Assembly: GCA_963774155.1 (NCBI GenBank)
Contig: CAVZDW010000010.1
Location: 124,001 to 188,000 of the forward strand
DNA from: DASSUW01 sp963774155
GTDB lineage: Bacteria; Actinomycetota; Thermoleophilia; Solirubrobacterales; Solirubrobacteraceae
Direction of reading: 5' to 3'
DNA length: 64,000 nt
Shown one piece after another: positions 17,246 through 32,016 of this stretch; within the stretch, counting starts at the first letter, position 1; each line of letters begins with the position of its first letter. Both the position numbers and the translations under genes were made by a program. The notes under the pieces were generated by a model. The model saw only the letters and a list, made by a program, of their open reading frames with translations. It did no database searches and was not told where the DNA came from.

Positions 17246-18104
17246 CATGCCCGAGCTCTGGGGACTGCTGGCCGTCTCGATCGGCATGACGCTGGTGCCG
17301 GGGATCGACACGGCCATGGTGCTGCGCGCGACGCTGCGCGAGGGCCGGCGGGCGGGCCTGCTGACCGCGACCGGCTGCGCGACGGGCCTGTTCGTGCACG
17401 CGGTCGCGGTGGCCGTCGGGCTCGCGGCGATCGTCGCCGCGTCGGCGACGGCCTACCACGCGCTGCGCATCGCCGGCGCCGTCTTCCTCGTGGCGCTCGG
17501 CGTCGCCACGCTGCTCGGCGCGGGCCGGCACCGGCCGGAGGCGCCCAAGACCGCGCTGACCCGCCACCCGTTCGCGCTCGGCCTCGTCACCAACCTCAGC
17601 AACCCGAAGGCGCTGCTCTTCTTCCTGTCGATCCTGCCGCAGTTCCTCTCGCGCTCGGACGCGGCGGCGATTCCCGCCGCGCTGGCGCTCGCGGTCATCC
17701 CCGTGGTCTGCAGCCTCGTCGGCCTGAGCCTCTGGGCGATCGCCTCCGGCGCGTTCCGGGAGCTGCTCCAGCGGCCGCGCGCGCAGCGCATCCAGCAGCG
17801 CGTGATGGGGACGGTGCTCGTCGCCCTCGGACTGCGCGTCGCCCTCGATCGGTCGGTAGAACGAAGAAGGGCGGCCCGTCGGCCGCCCCTCTTCTGTTCC
17901 GTTCCCTCCGTTGACCCGCAGACCCTCACGTCGCGCGCCGGTGGTGCACCGGCTCTCAGCCGAGGAAGCGATTCGGGCGTACGGATCGCCTCGGCGTGGC
18001 TGCGGTGGACTCCCCTTCGGCCGAGCAAGGTACAAGGCCGAAAACGCCTCGACCATCCCCCGGACGGGGTAATCACGGGTGTTCAACCGGTCAACACCAA
18101 TTAA
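17238..18104 (+). CDS. LysE/RhtB family exporter, with an unusual read-through tail
   Basis: Residues 1-205 show the LysE fold: VPGIDTAMVLRATLREGRRAG in the first loop, five to six membrane spans, and NLSNPKALLFFLSILPQF, the family motif for amino acid or metabolite exporters. The family usually ends near residue 205-215. Here the frame continues 80 residues through a strong terminator hairpin (17863-17894) with no domain character. A TAG is available at 17857-17859 in the +1 frame, so the natural end is probably there and an indel has removed it from frame. It overlaps the gene upstream by 8 bases. Confidence 0.75.
   Translation: MGDMPELWGLLAVSIGMTLVPGIDTAMVLRATLREGRRAGLLTATGCATGLFVHAVAVAVGLAAIVAASATAYHALRIAGAVFLVALGVATLLGAGRHRPEAPKTALTRHPFALGLVTNLSNPKALLFFLSILPQFLSRSDAAAIPAALALAVIPVVCSLVGLSLWAIASGAFRELLQRPRAQRIQQRVMGTVLVALGLRVALDRSVERRRAARRPPLFCSVPSVDPQTLTSRAGGAPALSRGSDSGVRIASAWLRWTPLRPSKVQGRKRLDHPPDGVITGVQPVNTN
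17863..17901. terminator. Bidirectional intrinsic terminator after lysE
   Basis: GAAGAAGGGCGGCC (17863-17876) pairs with GGCCGCCCCTCTTC (17881-17894), loop CGTC, followed by TGTTCCG. In the minus direction the stem is followed by a pyrimidine-rich TTCTTCGTTCT, so it could also end a transcript from the right. Confidence 0.75.
17895..18100 (-). ncRNA. Candidate structured RNA on the minus strand (unclassified)
   Basis: Three stable hairpins stand in a row: 17937-17953 (GCCGGTG/CACCGGC), 17959-17995 (GCCGAGG/CCTCGGC plus inner pairing) and 18016-18042 (TTCGGCC/GGCCGAA). On the minus strand they would precede the terminator at 17863-17894. No conserved protein is encoded. I tried to match TPP, ydaO and SRP RNA motifs without success. 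Direction is inferred only from the terminator. Confidence 0.3.
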
Positions 18105-18556
18105 CTGGATATTGGACACTTGTACGACTTCCCGGATGGCGACGCCGCCCTACCTTGGATGCAGTCAGGCCGTGCCCCTCAAGGACGGATCGCACGGAGT
18201 GCTCGCTCTTTCGGTCAAGGATGATCGATCGCCACGGCCTGGCCCCGGGGGAACGGGATCGACTCGCGTACGCTCGCCGGCACGACGCCGGCGGGCGGGC
18301 GGGCGCCGGTGCGGGACTTGATCCCCGCGGCAGGACCACTACACTTCCCGCACTCGGCCGATAGTCGCAGCCGTCCAACGCGCCCTTCCCGCCACATACG
18401 GGACACCGGGCCGGACGGGGTCCGTGAGCGCCGAGCGCCCCTCACAGGGGTCCGGTACCCCCTGTGCTATCTTGGCTGGTCGTGCCTCGAAGCTGGTCGA
18501 GCTTCGTGCGCGCCGCTCTCTCGTCCTCCGCATCAACCCCTTGAGGAGTCGCCGTC
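18105..18556 (+). other. Intergenic region upstream of rpoB
   Basis: About 450 bases without a convincing gene on either strand. It holds the rpoB promoter box at 18465-18473 and an 83-base leader. Short GC-rich inverted repeats occur near 18280-18310 and 18435-18462 (CCCCTC...GAGGGG-like and GGTACC), with no assigned function. I see no tRNA or small RNA that I can name here. Confidence 0.5.
18465..18473 (+). promoter_or_regulatory. Extended -10 promoter of rpoBC
   Basis: TGC followed by TATCTT. The same TGC-TANNNT arrangement precedes rpsL (31091), fusA (34523) and rpmJ (53462). There is no good -35, which fits an extended -10 promoter. The start site would be near 18480, leaving an ~77-base leader. 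Confidence 0.55.
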
Positions 18557-22144
<3,588 letters not shown>

Positions 22145-22153
22145 GGAAGAACA

Positions 22154-26234
<4,081 letters not shown>

Positions 26235-26249
26235 CCGAGGGTTCGGATC

Positions 26250-26294
26250 GACGGCCTCGCCGCGGTAGGCGCCGCGGCGGGGCCGTCGTCATTT
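26250..26294 (+). terminator. Intrinsic terminator of rpoBC
   Basis: GACGGCC-T-CGCCGCGG (from 26250) pairs with CCGCGGCG-G-GGCCGTC (26272-26287) around loop TAGGCG, followed by GTCATTT. It ends the rpoBC unit. Confidence 0.85.
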
Positions 26295-26615
26295 AACGGC
26301 ACCGGACGCACTCGAACGTCCGGGACAGGCGCACCGGGCGCGTTCCCGCGCATGCCGGCAGCCAATGAGGAGTGGCGTCGACGGAAACGGGGATACTCGC
26401 TGGAGGGGCTGCGTGATCGGAGCCGAAGAGGGAGACCACCCCGTCGACGTCGACGAGCAGGATCGGTGGATCTTTCGGCGGCGTTGAGAACCGGCACGCT
26501 AGTCTGCCCCGCCTCGTCGGACTCAAGGGTGGGGCCTTGGAGTCCGATGACATGGTTGTCCTGGCCGAGGGGGCCGGGGACTTCCAAAGGGTTTGAAACC
26601 GACGTGACTTTGAAC
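26295..26615 (+). promoter_or_regulatory. Structured 5' leader of the DMT transporter gene
   Basis: No gene is evident in these 321 bases. A TAGTCT box at 26500-26505 could be a -10. Downstream, 26517-26547 forms a long hairpin (TCGGACTC-AAGG / CCTT-GAGTCCGA, one bulged G) and 26558-26581 a second one (GTCC-GGCC / GGCC-GGAC). Two stacked hairpins before a transporter gene suggest a cis-regulatory RNA, but the loops do not match a riboswitch class that I know. Confidence 0.4.
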
Positions 26616-27476
26616 ATGGGAATACTGCTGGCGCTGGCCTGTGCCGTCGCCACGCAGCTCGGCTTTCTTTACAAGCACCGGGGCGCAAATGCCGCTCCGG
26701 ATGTGGACGTCCGCCACCCGCTGAAGACCGTCAAGTCCCTGTTCGCGTCCAAGTGGTTCGCCGTCGGCATGGGCGTCGCGCTCGGCGCCTGGCTGCTCCA
26801 CGTCGCCGCGCTCGCCTTCGCGCCGCTCTCCGTGGTCCAGGCCGTGCTCTCGACCGGCGTCGTGATCCTCGCCGCGCTGGCCGACCGGCTCTTCGGCTTC
26901 GAGGTCGGCCGCCGCCAGTGGGTCGGCGTGGCCATGACCGCCGTGGGCCTCGTCCTGCTCGTCGTCACGCTCCCCGCCAGCTCCGGCGCCCACTCGAGCT
27001 ACTCGCTCGCCGGCATGCTCGCCTTCGAGGGCGGCATGCTCGCCATCGGCGCCCTGCTCATCAGCGTCCCCCGCATGGGCGCTCCCGAGCACCACCACGG
27101 GATCATGCTCGGCGCCGCCGCCGGCGTCCTCTTCGGTGTCTCGGACGTCGCCATCAAGGCGCTCACGGGCCTCAGCGGCCCGCTCGCGATCGTGTCCTCG
27201 CCCTGGCTGGCCTTCACGATCATGGCCTCGATCGTCGCCTTCTACGCCTCCGCCCGCTCCCTCCAGAACGGCGAGGCCGTGCCGGTCATCGCCGCCACGT
27301 CGACCGCCGCCAACGTCTCCTGCATCCTCGGCGGCATCATCGTCTTCGGCGATCCGATGCCCGCCGACACGCTCGGCATCGCCCTCCAGGCCGTCGCCTT
27401 CACGCTGGTCGTCGTCGCCGCCCTGGTGACGCCGCCGCCGCTGCGCGCCGCCGAGGCGAACGCGCTGCCCGCGTAG
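26616..27476 (+). CDS. DMT-superfamily membrane transporter (EamA/NIPA-like)
   Basis: 286 aa from the ATG at 26616, with nine to ten hydrophobic spans arranged as two repeats (first span GILLALACAVATQLGFLYKHRG; LSVVQAVLSTGVVILAALADRLFG; SGPLAIVSSPWLAFTIMAS; VPVIAATSTAANVSCILGGIIVFGDP). This pattern resembles EamA/DMT permeases and the Mg2+-transport-like NIPA family. The upstream frame is open but lacks membrane character, and GTG at 26604 is an alternative start. The substrate is unknown. A structured leader may control it. Confidence 0.7.
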   Translation: MGILLALACAVATQLGFLYKHRGANAAPDVDVRHPLKTVKSLFASKWFAVGMGVALGAWLLHVAALAFAPLSVVQAVLSTGVVILAALADRLFGFEVGRRQWVGVAMTAVGLVLLVVTLPASSGAHSSYSLAGMLAFEGGMLAIGALLISVPRMGAPEHHHGIMLGAAAGVLFGVSDVAIKALTGLSGPLAIVSSPWLAFTIMASIVAFYASARSLQNGEAVPVIAATSTAANVSCILGGIIVFGDPMPADTLGIALQAVAFTLVVVAALVTPPPLRAAEANALPA

Positions 27477-27487
27477 CGCTCGTGTCA

Positions 27488-28239
27488 CTAGGCCAGGATC
27501 GCCGCCGCCACCTGCTCGGGTCGTCCCACATGGGGACGTGCCCGCAGCCGCGCAGCACGATGAACCGCGCCTCCGGCAGCAGCCGGCGTGCGCGCGGCGC
27601 CTGACGGGAGAAGATCAGCAGCCGGTCGCGCTCGCCCCAGGCGATGGTGGTCGGGCACGTGGGGACCGGCGCCCGCCAGTCCTCGAGCCCTTCGAGCACG
27701 TCCCAGAACGACGGTGCGCGCGCGTAGTCGTGGTTCCAGGTCGCCATGTCCTCGGCCGGGACGCGCCACGGGCGCGCCGCGGCATGCGAGGACAGCACGG
27801 TCCGGGCGGCCGCGCTCGCCGCGAGCCGGTCCGCGGCCGGCTCGAGCACCCGGGAGATCCGGCGGGTGGCCGCGAGCGTCGCGCGGCCGTAGCCCTGCTC
27901 GCGGCCGCGGATGAAGCCGATCGGGGAGATGGCGCAGACCGCGCTCGCCGTGCCGAGCGCGCCCATCGTCAGCGCGATCCCGCCGCCGAGCGAGTTGCCG
28001 GCCACCGCGGGACGCTCCAGCCCGAGGCCGGCCGCGAAGGCCGCCACGCAGTGCGCCAGGCCCTCCACCGTGTGCGGCCCGCGCGGCGAGTCGCCGAAGC
28101 CCGGCAGGTCGAGCGCGACGACCTCGCGCTCGCGGGCGAGCAGCGGCACGACCGGACGCCAGACGATCTTGCTCATCCCCAGGCCGTGCAGGAGCAGGAG
28201 CGGCGGGCCGGAGCCGATGCGGAAGTGGGAGAGATCCAC
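27488..28239 (-). CDS. Alpha/beta hydrolase, frameshifted near its C terminus
   Basis: The start chosen is GTG at 28239 (MDLSHFRIGSGPPLLLLHG), 7 bases after a TAGCGT box. The HGLGMS oxyanion segment, AGNSLGGGIAL nucleophile elbow (Ser) and the C-terminal GCGHVPMWDDP histidine define a serine alpha/beta hydrolase of about 250 aa. The current frame runs past the expected end; the next frame gives PEQVAAAILA and a TAG at 27488. A missing base near 27516-27520 explains this. It is divergent from the PucR regulator, so the 93-base gap holds both promoters. Substrate unknown. Confidence 0.72.
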
Positions 28240-28246
28240 GCACCGC

Positions 28247-28252
28247 ACGCTA
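28247..28252 (-). promoter_or_regulatory. -10-like box TAGCGT for the minus-strand hydrolase
   Basis: TAGCGT on the minus strand ends 7 bases before the GTG at 28239. It is identical to the boxes before the genes at 6631 (minus) and 57415 (plus). No Shine-Dalgarno sequence fits between, so a leaderless mRNA is likely. Confidence 0.4.
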
Positions 28253-28287
28253 TCCAGACCGTCGTTGCGCCGGTCGCAGACGGCCGA

Positions 28288-28293
28288 TAGGTT
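28288..28293 (+). promoter_or_regulatory. -10-like box TAGGTT before the PucR-family gene
   Basis: TAGGTT stands 39 bases before the GTG at 28333. The identical box precedes the oxidoreductase gene at 32017. Here a short leader would remain. Confidence 0.3.
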
Positions 28294-28332
28294 GTCCGAA
28301 TCGGCGCATGAAGATCGACGGTTTGTCACATC

Positions 28333-29940
28333 GTGCTGGCTCTGCGTGACCTTCTGCGCGATCTCGACGTGCGGTTGGTGGCGGGCGAGGCGGGCATCGA
28401 CAGCGCGGTGCGCTGGGTCCACATCTCCGAGATCGTCGATCCCACGCCGTGGCTGTCCGGCGGCGAGCTGCTGCTCAGCACCGGGCTCCAGCTCGAGCGG
28501 GCCGAGGTCCAGCGCGAGTACGTGAGGCGGCTGGCCGGCCACGGCCTGTCCGGGCTCGGCCTCGGGACCGGGTTCGCCCACCCGACGATCCCCGACGCCA
28601 TGCGCGAGACGGCGGAGGAGCTCGGCTTCCCGCTCTTCGAGGTGCCCTACGAGGTGCCGTTCATCGCCGTCACCGAGAAGGCGTTCACCCACCTGGTCAA
28701 CGAGCACTACGCCGTTCTGCAGCGGGCGCTGTCCGCGCACGAGCGGCTCGAGCGCATCGTGCTCTCCGAGCGCGGGCTCGACGGCGTGGCCGGCGCGCTC
28801 GCCTCGCTGATCGGCGGTCCGGCCATCGTCTTCGACGCCCGCGGCGAGGTGCTCGCCCGCCGCGCCGCCCGCGCGCCGCTGCGCGACTCCGCGGTCGCCG
28901 CGCTGGGCGACGAGCTGCGCGAGCGCGCCCGGACCGGCGGCCGCCGCGGCTTCGCGCCCGGCGGCGAGCTGGCCGGCCGCGCGCTCGCCCTGCCGGTCCC
29001 CCGCACGCCGCAGGAGCGTCCCGGCCCCGGCGCGGCCGGCGACGGCCCCGCCCCCCAGGCCTGGCTCGTGGCGGCCAAGGACGGCGGGCAGCTGACCGAG
29101 TTCGACCGCCTCACCCTGCATCAGGCGGTGACGATCGTGGCGCTCGAGCTGCTGCGCCGCCGCGTGGCCGACGACACCGAGCGGCGCCTGGCCGGCGACG
29201 TGCTGACGGCGATGGTCGGGGGCGAGCTCGAGGGCGCGGAGCTGGCCCGCCGGCTCGAGCCCTTCGGCCTGAGCGACCGGGCCGCCGTCCTCGTCCTCGC
29301 TCCGCCGCGGGCGCAGAAGGCGGCCACCGAGGACGCGCTCTCGCGGGCCTTGCGCGACGAGGCGCCGGCCGGGCTCGTCGGCGGCACGGGGCGCTTCTCC
29401 TGCGCCCTGATCTCCCCTCCGCGGGGCGGCGGCGACGAGGAGCTCTTCGCCCTGGCCGAGCGGATCCGGGCGCGGGTGGCGCTCGAGGTCGGCGCCGAGC
29501 TCGGCGCCGGGGCCGGGCGGATCGTCGGCGCCGGCGACCTGCGCCGCGCCTTCCACGAGGCACGCTGCGCCCTCGAGGCGCGCGCGCTCGACGTCAACGG
29601 GTCGGCGCCCGGCCTGGCCACCTACCGCGACCTCGGCTCCTTCCAGCTCCTGCTCTCCCTCCAGGACGACGAGGCGCTGCGCCTGTTCTGCGACTCGATC
29701 CTCGACCCGATCGAGGAGGGCGAGGGGACCTACGGCGGCGAGCTCATGCGCTCGCTCGAGGCCTTCATCGAATGCAACGGGCAGTGGGAGAAGGCGGCCC
29801 GCCAGCTGTACTGTCACCGCCACACGCTGCGCTACAGGATCCGGCGCGTCGAGGAGCTCACGGGGCGGTCCCTGGACTCGGCGCGCGACCGCATCGACTT
29901 CTGGCTGGCCCTGCGCGGCCGCGAGCTCATCCGAAACTAA
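28333..29940 (+). CDS. PucR/CdaR-family transcriptional regulator
   Basis: 535 aa from GTG. The N-terminal PucR domain (about residues 1-120; LALRDLLRDLDVRLVAG, VRWVHISEIVDPTPWLSGGELLLSTG) is followed by a GGDEF-like middle region and a C-terminal helix-turn-helix (about 470-530: LFIECNGQWEKAARQL-like helix, CHRHTLRYRIRRVEELTG). The family regulates purine, proline or amino acid catabolism by ligand sensing. It lies 14 bases before alanine dehydrogenase on the same strand, as with AdeR-type regulators of ald, so activation of that gene by alanine is a fair inference. Confidence 0.88.
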   Translation: MLALRDLLRDLDVRLVAGEAGIDSAVRWVHISEIVDPTPWLSGGELLLSTGLQLERAEVQREYVRRLAGHGLSGLGLGTGFAHPTIPDAMRETAEELGFPLFEVPYEVPFIAVTEKAFTHLVNEHYAVLQRALSAHERLERIVLSERGLDGVAGALASLIGGPAIVFDARGEVLARRAARAPLRDSAVAALGDELRERARTGGRRGFAPGGELAGRALALPVPRTPQERPGPGAAGDGPAPQAWLVAAKDGGQLTEFDRLTLHQAVTIVALELLRRRVADDTERRLAGDVLTAMVGGELEGAELARRLEPFGLSDRAAVLVLAPPRAQKAATEDALSRALRDEAPAGLVGGTGRFSCALISPPRGGGDEELFALAERIRARVALEVGAELGAGAGRIVGAGDLRRAFHEARCALEARALDVNGSAPGLATYRDLGSFQLLLSLQDDEALRLFCDSILDPIEEGEGTYGGELMRSLEAFIECNGQWEKAARQLYCHRHTLRYRIRRVEELTGRSLDSARDRIDFWLALRGRELIRN

Positions 29941-29954
29941 GGGAGGAACCACAG

Positions 29955-31085
29955 GTGAAGGTCGGCGTCCCCACGGAGATCAAGACCGACGAGTACCGCG
30001 TCGCGCTGACCCCGGCGGGCGTGCGCGAGCTGGTCGAGCACGACCACGAGGTCGTCGTCCAGGCCGGCGCGGGCGAGGGCTCGGCGATCAGCGACGACGA
30101 CTACCGCTCCCAGGGCGCGCAGATCCTGCCGGACGCCGAGGCGGTGTTCGGCGAGGCGGACATGATCGTCAAGGTCAAGGAGCCCCAGCCCGTCGAGGTG
30201 GCGATGCTGGAGGCGCGGCACACGCTCTTCACGTACCTGCACCTGGCGCCGGACCCGGAGCTCACGAAGGGGCTCGTCGAGTCGGGTGCGACCTGCGTCG
30301 CCTACGAGACGGTCGAGGATGCCCGGGGGCGGCTCCCGCTGCTGGCGCCGATGAGCGAGGTGGCGGGCAAGATCGCCACGCAGGCGGGCGCGTTCATGCT
30401 CGAGAAGCCGCTCGGCGGCCGCGGGATCCTGCTCGGCGGCGTGCCGGGCGTGGCGGCGGCGAAGGTGATGATCATCGGCGGCGGCGTGGTGGGGATGCAC
30501 GCGGCGTTCATCGCCCTGGGCATGGAGGCTTCGGTCTTCGTGTTCGATCGCAACATCGATCGCCTGCGGGAGCTCGACATCGCGTTCGGCGGCCGCGCGG
30601 ACACGTGCTACGCGTCGACGCTGGACATCGAGAAGATGCTGCCGGAGGCCGACCTCGTGATCGGGGCGGTGCTGGTGCACGGCGCGAAGGCGCCCTACGT
30701 GGTGCGCCGCGACCAGCTCAAGCTCATGAAGCGCAACGCGGTGCTCGTGGACGTCTCGATCGACCAGGGCGGCTGCTTCGAGACCTCGCGGCCCACGACG
30801 CACTCCGATCCGACCTACGAGGTCGACGGCGTCACGCACTACTGCGTGGCCAACATGCCCGGCGCCGTGCCGATCACCAGCACCTACGCGCTCACCAACG
30901 CGACGCTCCCGTACGTGCTCGGAGTGGCCGACGAGGGCGTGGCCGCGGCCGCCCGCAGCAACCCCGGGCTGGCCAAGGGCGTCAACGTGGTCGCCGGCAA
31001 GGTCACCTACGCGCCCGTGGCCGAGGCCACCGGCCAGCCCTACGCCGAGCTCTTCGACGCCCTCGGCGAATCGGCCCCAGCCTAG
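29955..31085 (+). CDS. ald: Alanine dehydrogenase
   Basis: 376 aa from GTG with GGGAGGAA upstream. It converts L-alanine and NAD+ to pyruvate, ammonium and NADH. The N-terminal MKVGVPTEIKTDEYRVALTP, Lys75 in VKVKEP and His96 in YLHLAP are the family's catalytic residues; the NAD site is IIGGGVVGMHAAF. Length matches the family (about 370). Placed directly after a PucR regulator, probably in one operon used for nitrogen or redox balance. Confidence 0.95.
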   Translation: MKVGVPTEIKTDEYRVALTPAGVRELVEHDHEVVVQAGAGEGSAISDDDYRSQGAQILPDAEAVFGEADMIVKVKEPQPVEVAMLEARHTLFTYLHLAPDPELTKGLVESGATCVAYETVEDARGRLPLLAPMSEVAGKIATQAGAFMLEKPLGGRGILLGGVPGVAAAKVMIIGGGVVGMHAAFIALGMEASVFVFDRNIDRLRELDIAFGGRADTCYASTLDIEKMLPEADLVIGAVLVHGAKAPYVVRRDQLKLMKRNAVLVDVSIDQGGCFETSRPTTHSDPTYEVDGVTHYCVANMPGAVPITSTYALTNATLPYVLGVADEGVAAAARSNPGLAKGVNVVAGKVTYAPVAEATGQPYAELFDALGESAPA

Positions 31086-31090
31086 GCCGC

Positions 31091-31099
31091 TGCTACAGT
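31091..31099 (+). promoter_or_regulatory. Extended -10 promoter of rpsL
   Basis: TGC then TACAGT ends 10 bases before the rpsL ATG (31110). The predicted start site falls within four bases of the ATG and no Shine-Dalgarno sequence is present, so the rpsL mRNA may be nearly leaderless. This is unusual for a ribosomal gene. Confidence 0.5.
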
Positions 31100-31109
31100 T
31101 TCGCGCCGT

Positions 31110-31505
31110 ATGCCCACGACTTCTCAGCTGGTCCGCAAGGGCCGGAACCCGAAGACCAAGAAGCTGGCCACGCCGGGCCTGAAGTCCGGCAAGGGCCGGA
31201 AGAAGAAGGTCGCCGCGCCCCAGAGGCGCGGGGTCTGCACGCGCGTGTACACGACCACGCCCAAGAAGCCGAACTCGGCTCTGCGCAAGGTCGCCCGCGT
31301 GCGTCTCACCAACGGGATGGAGGTCACGACCTACATTCCCGGCGAGGGCCACAACCTGCAGGAGCACTCCGTGGTGCTCGTGCGCGGTGGCCGCGTCAAG
31401 GACCTTCCGGGCGTGCGCTACAAGGTCGTCCGCGGGACGCTCGACGCCGCCGGCGTGTCGGACCGCAAGAAGGCCCGCTCGCAGTACGGCGTGAAGGCGA
31501 AGTAG
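31110..31505 (+). CDS. rpsL: 30S ribosomal protein S12
   Basis: 131 aa. TPKKPNSALRKVARVRL and GRVKDLPGVRYK carry the lysines (E. coli Lys43 and Lys88) whose change gives streptomycin resistance; both are the sensitive form here. S12 guards decoding accuracy at the A site. rpsG follows after three bases. There is no ribosome site before the ATG. Confidence 0.97.
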   Translation: MPTTSQLVRKGRNPKTKKLATPGLKSGKGRKKKVAAPQRRGVCTRVYTTTPKKPNSALRKVARVRLTNGMEVTTYIPGEGHNLQEHSVVLVRGGRVKDLPGVRYKVVRGTLDAAGVSDRKKARSQYGVKAK

Positions 31506-31508
31506 TCG

Positions 31509-31979
31509 ATGCCCCGTCGCGCACAGGCCACCATCCGGCCGGTCGAGGCCGATCCGGTCCACCGTTCCAAGCTCGTCTCGCAGGTCATCAACCGCGTGAT
31601 GCAGGACGGCAAGAAGTCCAAGGCCGAGCGGATCGTCTACGACGCCCTCGCCATCCTCTCCGAGCGCACGGGCAAGGACCCGGTGGAGGCGCTCGAGGTC
31701 TCGATCAAGGCGCTCACGCCCGTGCTCGAGGTCCGCTCCCGCCGTGTCGGCGGCGCGACGTACCAGGTGCCGGTCGAGGTCCCCGCGCGTCGTGCGCGCA
31801 CCCTCGCCGTCCGCTGGCTCGTCGAGTTCGCCCGCAACCGGCGCGAGAAGTCGATGGCCCAGCGGCTCGCCAACGAGCTCCTCGACGCGCAGTCCCAGCA
31901 GGGCGGCGCGTACAAGCGGAAGGACGACATCTTCCGCATGGCGCAGGCCAACAAGGCCTTCGCGCATTACCGCTGGTAG
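31509..31979 (+). CDS. rpsG: 30S ribosomal protein S7
   Basis: 156 aa, the normal length. MPRRAQATIRPVEADPVHRS and DVKPLLEVRSRRVGG-like (here TPVLEVRSRRVGGATYQVP) segments are typical. S7 starts assembly of the 30S head. In most bacteria fusA follows directly; here three unrelated genes intervene before fusA at 34730. No terminator is visible after it; the next promoter box is at 32005. Confidence 0.97.
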   Translation: MPRRAQATIRPVEADPVHRSKLVSQVINRVMQDGKKSKAERIVYDALAILSERTGKDPVEALEVSIKALTPVLEVRSRRVGGATYQVPVEVPARRARTLAVRWLVEFARNRREKSMAQRLANELLDAQSQQGGAYKRKDDIFRMAQANKAFAHYRW

Positions 31980-32004
31980 CCGTTTGGCCCTGCCCGTGAA
32001 GGGA

Positions 32005-32010
32005 TAGGTT
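32005..32010 (+). promoter_or_regulatory. -10-like box TAGGTT before the oxidoreductase gene
   Basis: TAGGTT ends 6 bases before the GTG at 32017, with no room for a ribosome site, again suggesting a leaderless transcript. Confidence 0.4.
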
Positions 32011-32016
32011 GTCGGC

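Noticed and set aside
17895..18100. TPP or c-di-AMP (ydaO) riboswitch on the minus strand
   Set aside because: A CTGAGA hexamer and GGGGA-like stretches are present, but the second conserved halves of both riboswitches are missing, and no target gene lies downstream on that strand.
26352..26615. Upstream in-frame extension of the DMT transporter
   Set aside because: The translation is Arg-rich and hydrophilic and covers the leader hairpins; membrane character starts at 26616.
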